From Pelotomaculum sp. PtaB.Bin104 (GTDB taxonomy: Bacteria > Bacillota > Desulfotomaculia > Desulfotomaculales > Pelotomaculaceae): a DNA stretch of 64,000 nt. Where the stretch lies: assembly GCA_002067205.1 (NCBI GenBank), contig MVQL01000244.1, positions 1-64,000 of the forward strand, written 5' to 3'. The notes beneath the pieces are model-generated. The model had not been told where the DNA came from, did no database searches, and was given only the letters and a program-made list of their open reading frames with translations. Shown here piece after piece: positions 34,876 to 42,847 of this stretch. Made by a program: the position numbers and the translations under genes. Position 1 is the first letter of the stretch, and the number at the start of each line of letters is the position of its first letter.

Positions 34876-37830
34876 TTGCGTCAAAATCACATTAAAAAAA
34901 TGAACAAAATTAGAGTATTGACGGCACTGCTGATAGTGCTGAGCCTGCTCTGCTCTGCGGCAGCCGGCCTGGGCGTCCCTTTGCAACCCGGTTACGCTGA
35001 AACCCAGGCTGCGGGATTGGCCGAGCGGGCAGTTGATTTTATCAACACGCAGTACCAGAGCGGTGAAGCTGTCGACGGTTATGCCGCCTACGTCCTGGAC
35101 CTGGCCGACGAGGACCTGGCGGCGGACAAGTGGAATAAAGACGGCCAGAACGTAAAAAGCCGGCTGGAAAGCCTGGCCGGCCTGCTCGGCAACAGCAACA
35201 GCCTGATTACCTACATCACCGCCACCCAGAACGCCGGCGGCAGCTTTGGCCCCTACTCCAACGAGTACGGTACCAAGGCGCCGCTGCAGGCGCTGGCGGC
35301 AATCAAGGCCGGTGCTACCGGCACAGCCCTCTCCGGTCAGGTAAACGATGCTATCGCTCAGGCCGTAGGCTACTATCAAAGCGGCTACCAGAGCGGGGCA
35401 ATGCCTTACGAAGCCACCGGCTGGGGGTTTGACTACCGCTGCGTGGAAGCGCTGGTGACAGCCGGTGAGGACCTCTCTGCGGGCGCCTGGGCCAGCGGAG
35501 GCAACTCTTTAAAAGAAGCGGTGATCACCTCGGCTGCCGCCGCGGCGGAGACACCTCAGGCAGGGGCCGTGGCTCTGGCCAAGGAGCTTTCCGTGCTCTG
35601 TGCCATAAATCCTGACTCAGCGGATATTAAAACCATCGCTGATTTAATCCTGGCGCAAATTAACCAGTCCGTACCCGGACAGGTCTACTTCGGCGGCAGC
35701 GTTTACGATAATGTCCTGGTCCTGACCGCCTTGGGAAAGGCAGGCATGCTGGACGATATCGATCAGGGCCAGGCGCTCATTTACCTTAACTCCTTTAAGG
35801 TACCGCACAGGGACAGCTGGGGCATGCCCGCCGGGGCAGCCTGGCGCGGGGTTACCTCAGAGGAACCGGTTTCCCCGGAGGAACCGGATCTCACAGCCCA
35901 GGTGCTGACCGCGCTCAGTTACTTTGACGGCGCCGGCGACCAGGACAGCATGGTGTATCGCTCGATCCAGGACGGCCTGGCCTACCTGGCCGACATCCAG
36001 GACCTGGACACGGCGGCTATCACGGCCCAGTGGGACAGCACCTTCGCCACGGCCGAGACCCTTTTGGCCTTGCATTCCCTCGGCCGGTCTTTTGCAGAAT
36101 ACGCCGGTGACCAATCACCCTGGGTCAAGCAGTCCAGGACCAAAACCATCGCCCAGTGCCTTTTGGCGCTCGGCCGGTGGGATGACACCGCCCAGGCCGA
36201 CCGGCTGGCCGCCCTCCTGCAAGACAGGCAAAAGGGCGCCGGGCCGGGCCAGGGATCCTTTGAAAACAGCGTCTACAGCGATATGTGGGCCTATCTCGCC
36301 CTGGGCGAAGCGGGCCGGATTAATGAACTGGACACCGCTGCGGCCAGGGACTACATCATTTCCAAACAAGGGCCTGACGGCTCCTGGGGTGAGACTTTCG
36401 ACAGCGCTTACTATGCCGACTTTTTGTCCACCACCCAGGCCATCCGGGCGCTGACCTACCTGCCGGACGCTGCCGGGGCGCCGGTCCAGACTGCGGTCGC
36501 CAAAGGCCTGACCTACCTGAAGGGGCTGCAGCAGCCGGACGGCGGGGTTTATTCCACCTGGGACGACCCGGCTGTTGACAACTCCGAGCTGATCGTCACC
36601 TTAGCCAGGCTGGACCAGGACCCCGCCGCGGGCGAATGGAAAAACACTCTAGGATTAACCCCGGTCGATTACCTGCTGTCCGGCACCATGAATGCAGATG
36701 GCAGTTTTGGCTCGGCCGGCAACATCTTCGGCGCGGCGGAGGCCCTTTCCGCTTACCTCTTGGTTGATCCACCGAACAACCCCGGCGGAGACGGACAAAA
36801 ACCACCGGAAAAAGATGAGCTCAGCGTCCGTATCGCCGTGGTGGGCATTGACAACGAGCTGTTATATCCCCCGGGGGAGGTGAGCGTAAGCAACGACAGC
36901 AAATGGGGCAAAACGGCCCTTGGCGCGCTGCACGCTACCGGACTGAATTACAATGCCGACCCGGGCTCCGGGTTTGTAAATAAGATCGAAGGCCAGGCCA
37001 ATAACGGGATGAACGGCTGGATGTTCAAGGTTAACGGTGTCGTAGCCGCAGTGGCAGGCAAAGACAAAGAGGTGCGCGCCGGCGACCGGATTATCTGGTG
37101 GTACAGCGATGATATCAACTCCAACGGCCCGGACTGGGACAGCCTGACCGGCGGCAGTGGCACCGGGGCCGCACAAACTACTGGCATTACCGCTGTCAGC
37201 CAGACAGGCCAAGCCCTGGGGCTACCAATTGCAAAAGATGTCCTGGCTGCCCTGGAGAGCAAAGAGCGACAGTCTTTTGATGATGTTAACCAGTCCACCG
37301 GCGCCTGGGCCAAAGAACCAATTGAGCTCTTAGCCGGGGCGGGGGTGCTGAAAGGGGTTGGTACAGGGCGCTTTGAGCCTGGCCGGCCGGTCACCAGGGC
37401 AGAGATTACCATGATCCTGTCCAGGGCTTTTCAGCTCCCGGCGTTAGACAATAAACCGGTCTTCACCGACGTGGCCGGAACGGAGTGGTATGCCGGCTGT
37501 GTGGCCGCCGGGGCCGGGGCCGGGCTGGTCAAGGGCTATGAGGACCACAATTTCCGCCCCAACAACAATATCACCAGGGAAGAGCTGGCCGTGATCCTGG
37601 CCCGGGCGCTGGACCTTTTAGGCGAACCGGCTACAGTCGGGACAAATTTCACCGATGCCGGCCTGGTTTCCCCGTGGGCCAAAGACAGCCTGGCGGCAGT
37701 GGTGGCCAAGGGGCTTGCCGGGGGTCACCCGGACGGCACCTTCCGGCCGCAGGAGCCCGTGACCAGGGCTGAGTGCGCGGCTATGGTTTACCGCGCGATC
37801 GAGCGCCAATATCTCCAGGGAGAGCAATGA
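34876..37830 (+). CDS. SLH-anchored transcobalamin-like protein (alpha/alpha barrel + DUF4430)
   Basis: 984 residues: Sec signal (residues ~9-42), a prenyltransferase/squalene-cyclase-like alpha/alpha-barrel repeat region (~45-640) with QxxDGSWG and DGGVYSTWDD repeats, a DUF4430 domain (~655-755; GMNGWMFKVNGVVA, GDRIIWWYSDD), and three SLH domains (~795-980; WAKEPIELLAGAGVLKG, FRPNNNITREELAVILARAL, FRPQEPVTRAECAAMVYRA). Alpha-barrel plus DUF4430 is the fold pair of intrinsic factor and transcobalamin. With the riboswitch upstream and an ECF importer downstream, I infer a wall-anchored cobamide-binding protein. TTG at 34876 follows AAAAGGGG by 11 nt; ATG at 34900 is the alternative start. Confidence 0.85.
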   Translation: MRQNHIKKMNKIRVLTALLIVLSLLCSAAAGLGVPLQPGYAETQAAGLAERAVDFINTQYQSGEAVDGYAAYVLDLADEDLAADKWNKDGQNVKSRLESLAGLLGNSNSLITYITATQNAGGSFGPYSNEYGTKAPLQALAAIKAGATGTALSGQVNDAIAQAVGYYQSGYQSGAMPYEATGWGFDYRCVEALVTAGEDLSAGAWASGGNSLKEAVITSAAAAAETPQAGAVALAKELSVLCAINPDSADIKTIADLILAQINQSVPGQVYFGGSVYDNVLVLTALGKAGMLDDIDQGQALIYLNSFKVPHRDSWGMPAGAAWRGVTSEEPVSPEEPDLTAQVLTALSYFDGAGDQDSMVYRSIQDGLAYLADIQDLDTAAITAQWDSTFATAETLLALHSLGRSFAEYAGDQSPWVKQSRTKTIAQCLLALGRWDDTAQADRLAALLQDRQKGAGPGQGSFENSVYSDMWAYLALGEAGRINELDTAAARDYIISKQGPDGSWGETFDSAYYADFLSTTQAIRALTYLPDAAGAPVQTAVAKGLTYLKGLQQPDGGVYSTWDDPAVDNSELIVTLARLDQDPAAGEWKNTLGLTPVDYLLSGTMNADGSFGSAGNIFGAAEALSAYLLVDPPNNPGGDGQKPPEKDELSVRIAVVGIDNELLYPPGEVSVSNDSKWGKTALGALHATGLNYNADPGSGFVNKIEGQANNGMNGWMFKVNGVVAAVAGKDKEVRAGDRIIWWYSDDINSNGPDWDSLTGGSGTGAAQTTGITAVSQTGQALGLPIAKDVLAALESKERQSFDDVNQSTGAWAKEPIELLAGAGVLKGVGTGRFEPGRPVTRAEITMILSRAFQLPALDNKPVFTDVAGTEWYAGCVAAGAGAGLVKGYEDHNFRPNNNITREELAVILARALDLLGEPATVGTNFTDAGLVSPWAKDSLAAVVAKGLAGGHPDGTFRPQEPVTRAECAAMVYRAIERQYLQGEQ

Positions 37831-38591
37831 GCATGAATAAGAAATTATGGTACCTGATTCCTCTGGCGCTGGTGATAGTTGGCCTGCTGCTGCCCGCCTT
37901 CCTCAACAACAAGCCCGGCCAAAGTCCGCCGGACCAGGCCTCTGTTTCACAGAACAGCAACAGTGCAGGTCAGCCCACCGCCGCCGATTCTGCCGGGGAA
38001 GGCCGAGCCGCAGAACCAGCTTCCTCTGCAGCGGGGGAACTCAATAATGAAGAGGACAGTGGTTTATCTACAGAGACCAATCGTCCTGGTACTACCAGGG
38101 AAACCAGTGCTGCAGCCCCCTCGCCCGGTACAGCCGGGCAGCCCGAAAACGGCGCTTCCACAGCACCTGCTCCTGCACCGGAGCCAGCGGCAAGCGCCAC
38201 GGCCTCCCCGGCCGGTGCCGCCGACGGCAATCCAGTGACCTGCCAGCTGGCGGTAGTGGGTAAAGGCGGCGAGCTGCTCTTTGGTCCCGCTCCAGTGAAG
38301 CTATCGTCCAGCGGCACCCGGGGGCCCACCGCCCTGAGTGTGCTGGCAGCCACAGGGCTACCCTACAATGTATCCCAGCGCTGGCCGGACTTTGTTGAGT
38401 CGATCGCCGGTCAGCGCAACCAAGGCCAGTCAGGCTGGCTCTATCAAGTGAACGGGGCGGTCCCGCCGGTCGCCGCCGGCAAGAAGACGGTGGCCGCTGA
38501 GGACAAAATTATCTGGTGGTACAGCGGCAGCATCAGCGACCCGCCCCCTGTCTGGGGGCAGTTGGCAGACCAGGCTGCGGGGAGCCGCTAG
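37827..38591 (+). CDS. Membrane-anchored DUF4430 protein
   Basis: 254 residues: an N-terminal uncleaved-looking helix (KLWYLIPLALVIVGLLLPAF), a ~120-residue Ala/Pro/Ser/Thr/Gly-rich linker, and a C-terminal DUF4430 domain (~155-245; QLAVVGKGGELLFGPAPV, SGWLYQVNGAVPPVAAGKK, DKIIWWYSG). The ATG overlaps the upstream stop (ATGA). DUF4430 corresponds to the C-terminal cobalamin-binding domain of transcobalamin-type proteins. This copy would hang on a flexible stalk at the membrane and could pass ligand from the wall protein to the ECF transporter. Function inferred. Confidence 0.8.
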   Translation: MSMNKKLWYLIPLALVIVGLLLPAFLNNKPGQSPPDQASVSQNSNSAGQPTAADSAGEGRAAEPASSAAGELNNEEDSGLSTETNRPGTTRETSAAAPSPGTAGQPENGASTAPAPAPEPAASATASPAGAADGNPVTCQLAVVGKGGELLFGPAPVKLSSSGTRGPTALSVLAATGLPYNVSQRWPDFVESIAGQRNQGQSGWLYQVNGAVPPVAAGKKTVAAEDKIIWWYSGSISDPPPVWGQLADQAAGSR

Positions 38592-38593
38592 CC

Positions 38594-39520
38594 ATGTTCC
38601 AGAAATTTTTCTATCAGGAAAAGGGCCTGTTCCTGCAAAGTTTGCACCCGGCCACATCGCTCACCTTAATCGCGGCCTTGTTTTTCCTGGCCCTAAGCTT
38701 TTCTCACCCCTGTTACCTGCTTGGCCTGTTGCTGGTCATATTACTTTCCCTGTGGGCGGCGGACGGGCTGGATGCCTGGGAGGGTTACCTGAAAGCCGTC
38801 CTCTGGATTGTCCTGTTAATTATGTTGATTAACGCCCTGGTCAACCACAACGGCAGCACCGTCCTCTTGCGTAGCCCGGAGCTGCCCCTGGTCGGGCGGT
38901 TGTCAGTAACTATGGAGGCCATATCTTACGGCGCCGCCATGGGGGTACGTTTGCTGGACGTGGTGAGCGCCTTTTGCCTGTTCAACTTGATTGTGCACCC
39001 GGACCGCTTCTTCGGCCTGTTTTCCACCTTTGCGCGCAAGTCTGCCCTGGTCGTTTCGCTGGCCACCAGGCTGTTCCCGCTGCTGCTGGCTACGCTGGGA
39101 AAGCTCCGGGAGGCGCAGCAACTGCGGGGCGTCGATTTCAACCAGGGCACACTGCGGGAGCGGGCCACGAAAAGCGCGTCCCTGTTCAACCTCCTGCTCC
39201 TGTCTGCCCTGGAAGACTCTCTGCAAATGGCCGAGGCGATGCAGGCGCGGGCTTTTGGCAGCGGGCCGCGCTCCCGTTACCGGCGAGATCCATTCCGCCC
39301 CCGGGACGGCATCTGCCTGGCCGGCCTTGGCTTCGCCCTGGTTATGTCGGTGTACAGCCTGACGCGTGGTATGGGCTCTTATACCTACTTTCCGGAACTC
39401 GACAGCCTCTGGGGCGGCCAATCGCTGCTTGCTCTCTTAGCTCTATTACTGGGGCTGACCTTGCCGGCCCTACTCAGCTGGGGGTGCCAGCATTGGCATT
39501 ATTTAAATTCGAAAATCTGA
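38594..39520 (+). CDS. ECF transporter transmembrane component (CbiQ/EcfT family)
   Basis: 308 residues with about six hydrophobic segments and the EcfT coupling motifs AQQLRGVDF... and MAEAMQARAFGSG (the A-R-A-F/G box that contacts the ATPases). It connects the two ATPase domains to the substrate-binding S component. The ATG is 2 bp behind the DUF4430 gene stop. The C terminus (LALLLGLTLPALLSWGC) is repeated in degenerate form three times in the following 300 bp. Confidence 0.88.
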   Translation: MFQKFFYQEKGLFLQSLHPATSLTLIAALFFLALSFSHPCYLLGLLLVILLSLWAADGLDAWEGYLKAVLWIVLLIMLINALVNHNGSTVLLRSPELPLVGRLSVTMEAISYGAAMGVRLLDVVSAFCLFNLIVHPDRFFGLFSTFARKSALVVSLATRLFPLLLATLGKLREAQQLRGVDFNQGTLRERATKSASLFNLLLLSALEDSLQMAEAMQARAFGSGPRSRYRRDPFRPRDGICLAGLGFALVMSVYSLTRGMGSYTYFPELDSLWGGQSLLALLALLLGLTLPALLSWGCQHWHYLNSKI

Positions 39521-39900
39521 CTGATTATCGCGCGGTCTGCCCTAACCCGCCGTCTATCGCTGCTCGACCTCTCAACTAGATTACTGGGGTTGTCTTTAAC
39601 GGCCTTACTTAGCTTGGTGTGTTCAGCATTAACATTATTTAAATTCGAGAATTTTACTTGCTATTGCCCCGGATAATGCCGTATCACCAGCACTGGTATT
39701 ATTGGTGCTGTCCTTTCCGACTTGCTGCCTGGGTACTATTGTTATTATTTACATTAAAAAAACCTACTTACTATTGCCCGGACGCGGCAGCACTGGTATT
39801 GCTGGGGCTGACCTTCCGGACTTGATAGCTGGGGGTGCGACTATTGTCTTTATTTGATTTAGAAAACCTGACTTACTATTACCCGGACGCGGCAGTGCCG
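39446..39900 (+). repeat. Four degenerate tandem copies of the ecfT-ecfA junction
   Basis: A unit containing the end of the T gene (TTACTGGGGCTGACC...AGCTGGGGGTGC) and the start of the ATPase gene (TTATTTAAATTCGAAAATCT) recurs starting near 39446, 39581, 39699 and 39799, at distances of 135, 118 and 100 bp. Copy 1 ends the T gene and copy 4 begins the ATPase gene; copies 2 and 3 are noncoding. This explains the 320-bp gap between two genes that normally abut. Confidence 0.8.
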
Positions 39901-41682
39901 GCTCTTCATAGCGTGGACCTGGCCGTCGAAGAAGGAGAATTCCTGCTGGTGGCCGGTGGCTCCGGCTCCGGCAAGTCCTCCCTGGCCCGGGCGCTGACCG
40001 GCCTAATTCCTGATTTCTACGGGGGCAGGATCGGCGGCAAGGTTTGCTACCAAAACCGGGACCTCAGCTCCTGGCGCAGGCAGGACCTGGCCAGGGAGAT
40101 CGGGATGGTCTTTCAAGACCCGGACAAGCAGCTGGTGATGACCGGAGTGGAAGCCGAGGTAGCTTTCGGCCTGGAAAACATTGGCCTGCCCCAGGCCGAA
40201 ATGTTTCGCCGGGTGGCCGAGGTGATGAGCTTCCTCAACCTGGCCGCACTCAAGGAGGAGTTTACCGCCACCCTCTCCGGCGGCCAGAAGCAAAAGCTGG
40301 CCCTGGGCTCGGTGCTGGCCATGCAGCCGCACACACTGATCTTAGACGAGCCGACCTCCCAGCTGGCTCCGGCCGCGGCGGAGGAGTTCTTTAACCTGAT
40401 CAAGCGGCTTAACGAGGAGATGAATTTGACCATCGTCCTGGTGGAGCAGCGGCTGGACCGGTGCTTTCACCTGGCCGACCGGGTGGTGGTGATGGAGAAA
40501 GGGGCCATCGTACAAGACGGCCCCCCTGGTGCTGCCGCCGTGTGGCTGATCGAAAACGGGATACCCTTCGTGCCGCCGGTGGCCGCCCTCTTTGCCCGTG
40601 CGGGCTTAGAAGAAATACCCCTCACCGTGAAGGAAGGGCGCCGGCTGCTCAAGAAAATAATATCCTGCGGAAGCCCACTGGGAACAGGTCAGGAACCGCC
40701 GGAAATTGCTCAACAACACCGGCTATACAAAGACAATTTACCCGGAGACAGTGAGACGGTAAATACACCGGCACACCACCCTTTTATCAACGTGACGGAG
40801 GTTTGTTCATCTCAACAGCAAGAGACCAAGCAGGAAGAATCCAAATTTAGCCAATTGGTAAATAAAGTAATTGCCCCGGCCTGGCAGCAGTTACCAACTA
40901 AAAAGCCGTTGATTGAAGTAAATAACCTATGGTTTTCCTACCCGAACGGGCGGGAAGCCCTGCGCGACATCAACCTCTCGGTCACCCCGGGAGAATTTGT
41001 GGCCATACTGGGGGAAAACGCCGCCGGCAAGACCACCTTATTAAAACAACTGGCGGGGCTGCTTAAACCTAGCCGCGGCAGGGTAACAGTAATGGGCCGT
41101 GACACCAGGCGGGCCGCCACCCATGAGCTGGCCCGCCACATGGGCTACCTGCCCCAGAACCCGAATGACTGCCTTTTTCAGGAAACCGTGGGGGAGGAGC
41201 TGCGCTTCACCCTAGCCAACCTACACTTGCCCGACGACGGCCGGGTCGACGGGCTGCTGGCCAGGCTGGGACTGGCCCACTACAAGTGTGCCAACCCGCG
41301 GGACCTGAGCAGTGGGGAAAGGCAGCGCGTGGCCCTGGCCGCAGCGCTGGTGGCGGAACCGCGGCTGCTGGTGCTGGATGAGCCGACCCGCAGCATCGAC
41401 TACGGGATGAAAGCCGTCCTGGGCGGTCTGTTGCAGGAAATTGCCCGGGAGGGCATCGCCGTGGTAGCAGTAACGCATGACGTGGAGTTTACCGCGGAAT
41501 ATGCCGGCCGGGTAGTGTTGCTCTTCGACGGAAAGATCGCCTTCGACGGACCCAAGCACGCGGCGCTGGGCAGCTCCATATTCTACTCACCCCAAATAAG
41601 CAGGCTGTTCCGGGGAATTGACAGCAGTGTGCTCACCCTGCGGGAAGCGCTGGACAAAATGCTTTCATCTGATCATATTTGA
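39844..41682 (+). CDS. ECF transporter fused ATPase (A-A')
   Basis: 612 residues with two ABC domains. Domain 1 has Walker A GGSGSGKSS, LSGGQKQK and LILDEPTSQL; domain 2 (from ~residue 355) has GENAAGKTT, LSSGERQR and LVLDEPTRSI. The ~80-residue linker between them is polar. A two-in-one ATPase replaces the usual EcfA1/EcfA2 pair. I choose TTG at 39844 because GGGGGTG lies 6 nt upstream; GTG 39835 falls in that site. Energises the cobalamin-regulated ECF importer. Confidence 0.88.
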   Translation: MSLFDLENLTYYYPDAAVPALHSVDLAVEEGEFLLVAGGSGSGKSSLARALTGLIPDFYGGRIGGKVCYQNRDLSSWRRQDLAREIGMVFQDPDKQLVMTGVEAEVAFGLENIGLPQAEMFRRVAEVMSFLNLAALKEEFTATLSGGQKQKLALGSVLAMQPHTLILDEPTSQLAPAAAEEFFNLIKRLNEEMNLTIVLVEQRLDRCFHLADRVVVMEKGAIVQDGPPGAAAVWLIENGIPFVPPVAALFARAGLEEIPLTVKEGRRLLKKIISCGSPLGTGQEPPEIAQQHRLYKDNLPGDSETVNTPAHHPFINVTEVCSSQQQETKQEESKFSQLVNKVIAPAWQQLPTKKPLIEVNNLWFSYPNGREALRDINLSVTPGEFVAILGENAAGKTTLLKQLAGLLKPSRGRVTVMGRDTRRAATHELARHMGYLPQNPNDCLFQETVGEELRFTLANLHLPDDGRVDGLLARLGLAHYKCANPRDLSSGERQRVALAAALVAEPRLLVLDEPTRSIDYGMKAVLGGLLQEIAREGIAVVAVTHDVEFTAEYAGRVVLLFDGKIAFDGPKHAALGSSIFYSPQISRLFRGIDSSVLTLREALDKMLSSDHI

Positions 41683-41683
41683 T

Positions 41684-41703
41684 TGTCCAACAGTTGGACA
41701 ATT
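41684..41703. repeat. Copy 2 of a short palindromic repeat
   Basis: TTGTCCAACAGTTGGACAAT is a perfect palindrome of TTGTCCAAC-AG-TTGGACAA type, right behind the ATPase stop and before the S-component gene. Confidence 0.5.
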
Positions 41704-41825
41704 ATCTTGTTGGTGATTCACTGGTGCGCCTGGCCATGTTTTGAGCAAAACGTGTTATACAAATCCTCTCTGGTTAGCTAAAGCATTTTACTGGTAGATA
41801 AAGCAGTTTGGAGGGGTTAACTTTA

Positions 41826-42545
41826 ATGTCCAAATGGAAATTTCCGCTTTTCCTTCTGATCGTAACCGGCCTGCTGACCTTTTCCGTAACCGGAGGCGGA
41901 CCGGTTAAAATAAACTGGAGCCTGCTTTCGGCCGGTATAGTTGGCGTCACCATTGTTTTTTTATACTGGGGCTTCGAGCAAAGCCCTGCCTCGCCCCGGG
42001 AAATTGCGGTTATTGCCGTGCTGGGAGCAGTGGCAGCCCTGGGCCGGGTATCACTGGCGGCACTTCCCAACATTCAGCCCGTTACTTTCCTGGTCATCAT
42101 CTCCGGCTATGTTTTTGGAGCGCGGACCGGGTTTATGGTCGGCTCCACCGCTGCCCTCGCCTCAAACTTTTTTCTCAGCCAGGGGCCGTGGACTCCCTGG
42201 CAGATGTTTGCCTGGGGCCTGGCCGGCGCCTGTGCCGCTTATTTCAGGGCAGCCTTTCCCGGCGCCCGCAAATGGGCGCTGGCCCTCTTCCACTTCGCCT
42301 GGGGCTACCTTTTCGGCTGCATCATGAATATCTGGACCTGGACCGCCTTCATCTACCCCCTGAGCTGGCAGTCCTTTTTGGCCACCTGGGCCGCCAGCCT
42401 CTGGTTTGACTCACTTCACGCTGCAGGCAATGTGTTATTCTACCTCTTCTTTGGCGAGGGCGTTATTAAAATTTTGAACAGGATTAAAAAGAAAATCGAA
42501 GTAAGCCGGCTGCCGGTACAAAGTATATCCACCAAACAACCATAA
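41826..42545 (+). CDS. ECF transporter substrate-binding S component
   Basis: 239 residues with six or seven hydrophobic helices and the S-component patches IQPVTFLVIISGYVFGARTG and MVGSTAALASNFFLSQGPWT, which match ECF S-component families. GGAGGGG precedes the ATG by 8 nt. As the last gene of a cobalamin-riboswitch operon it is the best candidate for the membrane cobamide receptor (CbrT-like role). The 140-bp gap to the ATPase contains a palindrome but no clear terminator. Confidence 0.8.
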   Translation: MSKWKFPLFLLIVTGLLTFSVTGGGPVKINWSLLSAGIVGVTIVFLYWGFEQSPASPREIAVIAVLGAVAALGRVSLAALPNIQPVTFLVIISGYVFGARTGFMVGSTAALASNFFLSQGPWTPWQMFAWGLAGACAAYFRAAFPGARKWALALFHFAWGYLFGCIMNIWTWTAFIYPLSWQSFLATWAASLWFDSLHAAGNVLFYLFFGEGVIKILNRIKKKIEVSRLPVQSISTKQP

Positions 42546-42549
42546 TTAA

Positions 42550-42717
42550 TTAGTAAACCTCCAAATCAGTGCCCACCGGCATTCCAGAAATATTTGCACC
42601 TGCTTCTCCGTAGCGTGTTATTCCCTTTATTCCAGACTTTTCAAAAATCGCTGTATAAAAATCCACCGCCTCTTCCGCTTGATGATCAAACCATAAATGA
42701 GGGGTAATTTTTTGCAT
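42550..42717 (-). pseudogene. Truncated PhnB-like/VOC protein
   Basis: 55 codons: KITPHLWFDHQAEEAVDFYT and SGIKGITRYGE match the start of PhnB-like (3-demethylubiquinone methyltransferase-type VOC) proteins, normally ~140-150 residues. The frame stops at GTDLEVY and nothing further matches up to the ECF S gene, so about two thirds of the protein is missing. GGAGG is still present before the ATG at 42717. Confidence 0.65.
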
Positions 42718-42800
42718 GAACAAATACCTCCAAAATATTAGCCTTTCTATCATTGTAGCTCAAAAACCGCTATAGCGAAAATCTTATCCGCGCCAGGCGT

Positions 42801-42840
42801 AAAAATGCCAGGTGGAGTTATGGGCTCCACCTGGCATTTT
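42801..42840. terminator. Strong bidirectional terminator
   Basis: AAAAATGCCAGGTGGAG pairs with CTCCACCTGGCATTTT over a 7-nt loop. It ends the sigma/anti-sigma operon on the minus strand. Confidence 0.85.
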
Positions 42841-42847
42841 ATTTTTG

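Noticed and set aside
35924..36454. Long alternative frame inside the transcobalamin-like gene
   Set aside because: High-GC shadow frame rich in Pro/Arg/Thr; the main frame has coherent domains throughout.
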